Source of the DNA: Gordionus sp. m RMFG-2023
Lineage: Eukaryota; Nematomorpha; Gordioida; Chordodea; Parachordodidae
Assembly: GCF_954871325.1 (NCBI RefSeq)
Contig: NC_088778.1
Span: 11,231,882 to 11,295,881, forward strand
Length of the DNA stretch: 64,000 nucleotides
Reading direction: 5' to 3'
Shown: one piece after another, positions 58,084 to 64,000 of the stretch
Layout: every line of letters starts with the position of its first letter
Numbering within the stretch: position 1 is the first letter of the stretch
Notes under the pieces: model-generated
What the model saw: the letters and a program-made list of their open reading frames with translations, nothing else
What the model was told of the DNA's origin: nothing
The model's database searches: none
Program-made: the position numbers and the translations under genes

Positions 58084-58928
58084 TGTTAATTGAGATTTAT
58101 TTTTTTATATGTATTTAAATTCGTTTAACTTAAATTGCTATTATTTGAACATAACCTATTTAATATGTTACGATTATTTTATTTCGTGTTTTGGTATTTA
58201 ATTTATTTTTATTTATATATTAATATTTTCAATCCATAAGGGTTAAATTTTGAATTTAACACCCTTGTTTTTTAATTTAAAAAGTGTTTAAAAATAATAA
58301 TTCTTCATAAGATTGCTTTTAGTAAAAAATAATTTCTTAAGCCTCAAATATTTAGAAAATGATCTCCTCGTCACATCTTTAAGTATTTTTTTAAAATGAA
58401 GACGTTTAGTTTTTACATGACTTCTCTTTATGATACTTTTATTTGTCTTCAAAGTTTTAAGTTTCAATTTTTTTGTCACATTTAGTATTATTTATAAGAG
58501 TTTTTTTAATTTTATAATTTTCTTTAATATTTGTATCGTTAACTTCTTTAATTATAAATATTTCTTTAAATTCAATCATATGATTTATATCTTTTAATTT
58601 ATATGTTTCAATTACATTTTGATATAGACTTAAAATTATAGTTTTATTTTTAGAGTAGAAATTTTTATTACGAGTGTTTTCCTTATCATGGGATTTATAG
58701 TTATGACCTCTAAAGTTGTTAGTGTTATAATTGCTATAGTCTCTACAATTACAATTATCATTATATCTATTGCAATTTATATTTCTATTAAAATAATTAT
58801 CATATCTTTTAACAATATTTAGTTTTTCAGTTATTTTTAATTATTTTTAGTTTTCCAATTTTATAATATAAATCTAAAATAAAGAAATTTTTGTATAACG
58901 TTTTCTAATCTTTTCCACCATATTAACA
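58084..58928 (+). repeat. 3' LTR of element 2, split by an insertion
   Basis: 58084 to about 58178 and about 58823-58928 correspond to the two halves of the 5' LTR. The sequence between them is an inverted copy of the element's own interior. Confidence 0.75.
58180..58822. repeat. Right arm of the inverted duplication, inside the 3' LTR
   Basis: Inverse copy of 57052-57700; the two arms are separated by about 480 bases. Confidence 0.85.
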
Positions 58929-59003
58929 ATAAAAAGGTTTCCCTAAAATTAAAAGAAAAGCTAACGTAAGCTGTGTGAGGGTTATAAAATTTAAGGCGGT
59001 GAA

Positions 59004-59500
59004 ACATGAGCAATGATAGGGCTCACGAAGCTAAATTGGAAAGAACGGAGATGAAGATGATTAGATGGTTGTGTGTGGTACCTAAAAAAAGCTAGCAAGG
59101 AATTAGGAGGAAGGATGGGAATAGAAGTGATGGGGGTGTTAATGAGAAAAAATAGACTGATATTTTGGGAATGTGAACACCTCGATGGAAAGAGAATCAA
59201 GACCTCCCTAAGATGACTTAGATAAAGATGATAGCGGCGGGTATAAGAAAAATGAATCTTACAAATAGTGATGTTTAGAACTAGTGTTGTTAAAAAGCTC
59301 AATTTGGGTCGATTTCTTATAGATGGAATAAAAGTTTTGACATCTATTTGCCAAATCTCGAGGCTTACTTTTGGCTAAAATCTTAATCTGATCATTTTTA
59401 AAAATCGAACCAAACGGGCTTTTTAACAATACTCAGGACCGTCAAAAATGGAGAAGGAAAATCAGAGGGGAAACTGGCTTACCTGGGTAAACCTGGAAAT
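59004..59500 (+). pseudogene. LINE (endonuclease/reverse transcriptase type) 3' fragment
   Basis: EAKLERTEMKMIRWLCVV, then GRMGIEVMGVLMRKNRLIFW and, beyond a nested MITE, DRQKWRRKIRGE. These are the end of a widespread non-LTR polyprotein (K-L-E-R-T-E-M-R-M-I-R-W-M-C-G-V ... R-R-N-R-L-R-W-F-G-H-V ... D-R-x-K-W-R). Only the last ~130 residues remain. The H-V motif is changed to ECEHLDGK, and stops occur. Confidence 0.7.
59282..59434. mobile_element. hAT MITE, TAGTGTTGTTAA family, copy 3, nested in LINE
   Basis: Ends TAGTGTTGTTAAAAAGCTC and (inverted) AGTATTGTTAAAAAGCCCG. It splits the LINE reading between its last two motifs. The target duplication is not clear. Confidence 0.7.
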
Positions 59501-59830
59501 CAGGGAGAAGACTTGGGCTTGATAGTTTTGATAGTCTCAACTTTTTTTCTTACTCAGGAAGATATGATGCTAACTTCTGTATGATTATCTTCTATAGGTA
59601 TTTTTTTAAATAAAAGTTTGAATCCTATTCCTGTCCTGTGATTTATTCAATATTATAAAACAGCGCAAATATTTATCTATTCAAAATTGGTTAAAAAGTT
59701 GTAAAATCATATAAAACTGTGCGAATAATTCAAAAAACTAAAATTTAAAATTATCTTTAATTCAAACTGCTTATAAAGATTCACATGATATTACAATAAA
59801 ATATTAAGTCCAAAATATACTATGCCACAT
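59501..59830. other. AT-rich spacer
   Basis: No feature recognised between the LINE remnant and the exon at 59831. Confidence 0.35.
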
Positions 59831-60054
59831 TTACTTATCACATTTGTCCTTTAAGTCATTGATTACTAAGGATGTTGCAGCGAGATCAAATCCAATTATT
59901 TCATGAAGATCCGCATTAACTTTCGCGTCATTATCGTAGTTTTCATGTTCCATTTGTATAAGCTGGGCTCTGTTTAAAAAGCTTGAATAGCGTAGTGAGT
60001 CATTGATAGGAAGATGATCGAAAACAGTTAAACTTGTTGATTCTGTAGTAATGC
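59831..60054 (-). CDS. Last exon of an unrecognised host gene
   Basis: On the - strand the acceptor TGATATATCAG precedes 60054, two bases complete a split codon, and 73 codons run to TAA at 59831-59833. Encoded: TTESTSLTVFDHLPINDSLR, YSSFLNRAQLIQMEHENYDN, AKVNADLHEIIGFDLAATSL and VINDLKDKCDK. Codon use is mixed and GC-containing, unlike the surroundings, and there are no stops, so selection is plausible. It is acidic and soluble-looking, and I do not recognise the family. Preceding exons are not found; the region upstream (60.27-63.9 kb) is occupied by transposons. Confidence 0.45.
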
Positions 60055-60489
60055 CTGATATATCACTAAATTTATAAACAAAGTTGAAAATAAAATTTCA
60101 ATTATCTATACTCAAATAAATCATCCATTTTAAACTAGTAATGAAATTTTCTTTTTATCTCATCTTGACTATGCTAAAATAAATAAATTTCATGCGTATC
60201 GTTTATACCAAATTATTTTAAAAGTACCAGAAATCTTATTATTTGCAACATTTTATTTTTTTATATTTATTAGTATATTATTAATGTTATATAACGTTAC
60301 TTTCAAAACATAACCAGTTACATTCTTAAAAAGGTATAACAGTTACTATTACAATCCTAGGTATAATTACCGCTAAATTTAAAAATGTAACCATTTACAT
60401 TATAAGTTACTTTGTAAATCATTTACAAGAAATTTTACTAATTACAAATTTTAATCGAAAGCATTTAAAAGAAAATATAGAATTTATTT

Positions 60490-61575
60490 ATGTAAAAAAT
60501 AATTACACCGAAAACCATAAGGGAAAATAAAATATATATACACTGAAATAAAATATCACATAGGAAAAAATTATTCGACCATTAAAAGGGAAGCATTGAC
60601 GTTTATATTTAGTATTAAAAAGTTTGATAAATATTTGAATGGAAGAAAGTTTATAATAACGACAAATACCAATCATTGGTCCAGAAGCAACACAACAAAA
60701 GGCGAAAACAAGGTTCACCAAGGTTATGTAGGTGGGTAATGTAAGGATTCGTATACGAGTATCAAATAGTTTAACAAAGAGGGAAAGAAAATATAGCTGA
60801 CATCCTATCAAGAAAGCCACTATAAATAGTTAATTTTGTCGAAGAGGAAATTATAGCTATAAAGTCGCCGCCATTCAATATAATTAATATCAAATAGGAA
60901 ATAATTGTATTAAAAGTGTTTGTAAAGAGGGAGGAAAGATGATAGTGTGCATGACGAATTAAAACCATACTGCAGGAATTTGAGTATTTAACAATTACGG
61001 TACACGATAATCCATTAACTACATAAGGGACCCAGGATAAAATGAATGATTGAACTGGCTAACGACTATGTGTAGTGGTCGGAAATAAAAAGCCTGAGCA
61101 ATGCGCCGAATGTAATAAAAATGCAGCAGCATTTAACAGTTGGGAACCAAAAGATGAACCGTGGAACAAACTACACAAGGGTATAATGGGTCCTACAGAA
61201 CAGGTATTATTTGACAGTAGTCGAGAGTCAAGTCAATCAAAGTGGGTCAAAGAAAGGATGAATAGAATATAGTAGAAAAACTAACAAAAGTATTCAATAG
61301 GTTTAAAATTCGGAAATCTTGGTTTCAGACAACATGGCTCAATTTCGGTCCAACGAATCAGACACATTCAGTGGGTGAAGGAGAATAATGCAAATGTTTA
61401 TGTCGCATTATTACCCAGTTTCTAGCGGTCAGGTAGAAAGGTATGTACGTACAGTCAAGGAAACGATAAGATATAATGACACCAAAATAGGATACCAGTT
61501 TCTGGAAAATTATAGGACGACAAGACACCCAGCAACCGGAACCAGGGTAAACGAAATGACACTCAAATAATATAA
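60490..61575 (+). pseudogene. Ty3-like RNase H and integrase fossil
   Basis: Contains RNase H-like wording near 60580-60830 (NGRKFIITT and IADILSRKP), integrase zinc-binding remnants (KKPEQCAECNKN, 61093 on) and integrase-core wording (SHYYPVSSGQVERYVRTVKE, 61393 on), typical of Ty3/gypsy pol. No LTRs were found; many breaks. It probably inserted into the hAT element around it. Confidence 0.6.
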
Positions 61576-61879
61576 GTGAGATGGATGTGATAGTTTCAAA
61601 ATTTTGTTCCCTATATAAATGTATGTTTCAATTAAATAAAGCATTAAAATTAATGTTAACTCTTAAAACTGCCCTTTTATAATTTTAGCATATACAGAAT
61701 CTTTTAAAGGTCAACCGTATATTAATCCTTATCTTCCAGGGATCTAATCGGTGTTATTGATGTGGTATAATAACCCAAATATATGTGTGTAATTTTTAAC
61801 TTCAAGTATATCAATAGCTTGTTGTATAATTTAAGAATTAAATTATAATTTTTTAGAAAATTCATTTAAATTAACACAC

Positions 61880-62735
61880 AATCATCTTTTATAAAATCAC
61901 GATCATGTGTTGTGAATCTACCCAACTTAAATTCATCATGCAATAAATCAAATTCTATAAGCATTTTATTTAAAAATAATTTATACAGAATTATAAAAAG
62001 AACTCCATCTTGTTGTAATGGGATATAGTAATTAACAATTTAATCTCTTAATTATTTCAGATAGTTCGGATTTATTTGTTAAATTTAACGTTGGCATTTT
62101 GAATAGTAATGTTATATACTTTCTTATAATCATCATTCTCTACAAGGATCTTGTTGACATTTTGTGTTGCCACTAAGCTTAATCTATGATAAAATTATCT
62201 TTGATGCCTGGGATGTTAGTCAAAGTTGTTTAAATCATAACGTTAACCAGAAGAATACATTACATCTTCTATTGATATATATTCAATATCTCAATGTCTT
62301 CCCCCATTACCGAATGTAATGAGCTAATCACTATAAGAAAAAAAATATATAGGTATTTAGGATAGACATACAGAAGAATTTGTTGCGAGATCTGTTATTT
62401 TGCAGACATTTTTATTTTGGTCCTTACAAATAGTAGTTAAGATATGTTGAGTACATCATATATATACCTACCCTGAAGTCTTTAGACTAGAATGGCTGAA
62501 TGTCTTGCCAATTTAGTCATCAATCAAATGCCCAGTTACACGAATATAGGAGTTATTATTTATATAATAAAATCAAATATTTTTTTTGCCAAGATATATT
62601 TTTACATTTAAGTTCGTTGTTTTGACGTTACTTGAAGGAAGGGACTGTACTATTTCTATTTCATCATTCTGAATTATTTGAATGCCATCTTCATCAAATG
62701 ACCAATCAGTTAGAATTCTGTATCTGTCGGATTCC
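61880..62735 (-). pseudogene. hAT transposase relic (same class as the 53190 element)
   Basis: On the - strand: DWSFDEDGIQIIQNDEIEIV (about 62660-62710), LSLVATQNVNKILVENDDYK then KVYNITIQNANVKFNK (about 62080-62185), and in another frame YPITTRWSSFYNSV (about 62000-62030). These parallel NLIATVDANR ... ITRWNSTYNAL in the 53190-56054 transposase. Only the middle third of the protein is visible and it is frameshifted. Confidence 0.6.
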
Positions 62736-62738
62736 TTC

Positions 62739-63480
62739 ATAGGCGTAGCTAGGGGGGGGCAAGGGGAAATTCCCCCCCTTCAGAAATTTATCACTTTTTG
62801 TAAATATCATTTTTAGCTAATAAAAAATATTACCCTTAGTCCTCCCCCCACTCCCTGACCCTCAAATATGTATGCATATATCTTAAATAATAATTTAAAA
62901 GAAAGAATGTAAAAGTTGATATTTTTTAATAAAACTATTCATCATAATTTATAGATTTTTGAGAAAATAAATTTATAAATATATAAAATGAACCAAAAAT
63001 GTTTTTTAATAAATGGAATATAAGCCAAAGTCTTAAGACAGAAGTGAAATGTAATAATAGATCCATAAAATTACTAAATAATATAATATATCAAATATAA
63101 TTTTTTATAAAGTGAGTAATTTTAATTTATTAATCTTAATAAAAGTAAAATATAATTTTAAAACTATTGATAAAATCATATCATAAATTAAAAAAATATT
63201 AAAGCACAATAGAAACAGTGGAATATTATATGTCGTAGATTTACAGTATATCTAATTATCAAATGACAATCAAGTAATTTTTACCAATATAGCGAATAAT
63301 ATATTTTACAGAAAACTATAAAATATTGATAAGGACATCAGAAAATATCTTTTGAAACATTGTGGGATGAATAATATGAAGATTAAATTAAAATATCATT
63401 TTTACTTAAAATAAATAGATGGCGTCAAATAATTGAATGCAAATTGTTGCTATATTTAATATCAAGAGCATTGATTAGTA
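62739..63480. repeat. Interspersed repeat, copy B (end CATAGGCGTAGCTAGGGGGG)
   Basis: Inverse copy of 24566-25349, over about 740 bases with moderate divergence. The left end is hAT-like; the right terminus is not clear. It abuts the hAT transposase relic. Confidence 0.7.
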
Positions 63481-63883
63481 AAATATGTTAAATTATTAAC
63501 TGTAATATATTCTCTAACTGTCAAATATGTCTGTAAAAGTGGAATTTTACCTAGTATTTTATAACTAATTCTATATAATAGAGTAAAATCAACTAAATGT
63601 CTACTTACTTTTTATAAATAAATTACTTATAATTGTTTGGAATAAATTATTACCATGCTTTTATATTAAGGTATATACAATACAAGTAATTTATTATATT
63701 TTTATTTTATATAAAAATATATTTATTAAGATACATAAAAATATTTTAAAAGTAACCAGTTATTTTTAGCAGTTACATTCCAAAAAATATAAATAATTGC
63801 AGTTACCAGTTATAATTTTCAAATGTAACTATTTATAGTTATTTTTTTGCAAAAATGTAACCTATTTTAACAATATTATACTA

Positions 63884-64000
63884 TAGTTAATTAATTCCAT
63901 ATTGGGATTCAGAGCCTACAAAGGTAACAAGATGTATTTATACAACATATAAATAGGGGTCTAATAACTTGCGATGAAAACTTCTAGAAGTGAGCAATGT
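63884..64000. other. Window end, no feature
   Basis: AT-rich, nothing recognised. Confidence 0.3.

Larger units (their letters stand above)
52778..58928 (+). mobile_element. Ty3/gypsy-like LTR retrotransposon fossil, element 2, with nested hAT
   Basis: LTRs at 52778-53047 and 58084-58928 (TGTTAATTGAG ... ATTA(G/A)CA). The primer-binding site after the 5' LTR begins TGGTGGCAATGGTGG, close to that of element 1. Purine tract AGAAGAAGGGGAA precedes the 3' LTR. Flanks ATAAT / ATAAA (4 of 5). A 2.9-kb hAT (53190-56054) sits near the 5' end, and only gag-like sequence is left of the interior. It is broken and internally deleted. Apart from a large insertion the LTRs are still alike, so it may be younger than element 1. 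Confidence 0.78.
60271..63883 (-). mobile_element. Probable hAT element with GTTAC subterminal repeats, holding two further elements
   Basis: Left 60271-60430 and right 63745-63883 both carry repeated GTTAC/GTAAC words (AACCAGTTACATTC, TAACAGTTACTATT; AACCAGTTATTTTT, GCAGTTACATTCC). The outer ends TAGTATATTATTAATG and (inverted) TAGTATAATATTGTTA are alike. A hAT transposase relic lies between them on the - strand. Flanks do not give a clean 8-bp duplication, so the borders are approximate. Confidence 0.45.

Noticed and set aside
61670-62750. Multi-exon host gene on the - strand, possibly continuing to 59831
   Set aside because: The pieces (LVATQNVNKI, PITTRWSSFY) match hAT transposases in order, so they were reassigned to a hAT relic; only the 59831-60054 exon is kept as host.
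1-64000. CRISPR arrays, bacterial operons, phage genes
   Set aside because: No regularly spaced repeats with unique spacers and no prokaryotic gene layout; all tandem repeats are minisatellites.

Overview
The window looks like nuclear DNA of an AT-rich (roughly three quarters A+T), intron-bearing eukaryote, most likely an invertebrate metazoan. The host genes are split into small exons with GT-AG introns. Between and inside them sits a dense mixture of hAT, piggyBac and long-inverted-repeat DNA transposons, Ty3 and probable Ty1 retroelement fossils, and LINE fragments. The protein families seen (ribosomal oxygenase, large Arf-GEF, Dus2) are general eukaryotic ones. A cnidarian or myxozoan-type genome would fit the base composition and transposon mix, but that is only an inference. 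There is no sign of bacterial operons, CRISPR or phage.

Host genes. (1) 1-3306 (+): the 3' part of a JmjC ribosomal oxygenase (RIOX1/NO66-like), split by a transposon at about 241-2377. (2) 14990-15127 (+): a clean first exon of an unrecognised gene with a GTAAGT donor. (3) 27257-28063 (+): unrecognised, frame-broken coding-like sequence. (4) About 32480-32800 (-): a broken Dus2-like dihydrouridine synthase piece. (5) 34109-50748 (-): the C-terminal half of a BIG/ARFGEF-family Arf-GEF (closest to ARFGEF3/BIG3 from memory), in 13 exons with consistent splice phases. Its introns hold most of the transposons between 36 and 50 kb. (6) 59831-60054 (-): the last exon of another unrecognised gene.

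Transposon layout. 241-2377 and 46329-50176 are two members of one DNA-transposon family with inverted repeats of several hundred bases. 4412-5066 plus 10221-10362 is a 30-bp minisatellite split by a Ty3-like LTR element (5067-10220, - strand, TSD AATCC). 10774-12947 is a piggyBac element with TTAA ends, carrying a nested hAT element (11402-12218). 15277-17518, 19814-23178, 28121-30386, 40952-45016, 53190-56054 and about 60271-63883 are hAT elements, several with 8-bp target duplications, and several holding further nested MITEs. 41690-43750 is a decayed LINE with a C-terminal restriction-like endonuclease region. 52778-58928 is a second Ty3-like LTR element carrying an intact-bordered hAT insertion and an inverted duplication inside its 3' LTR. 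59004-59500 is a second LINE remnant.

The main message is nesting. At least eight insertions can be ordered in time from target-site duplications, and a GC-rich MITE family (GGCCCGG blocks, AGAGACCTGCA ends) can be linked to a probable autonomous hAT parent in the same window.
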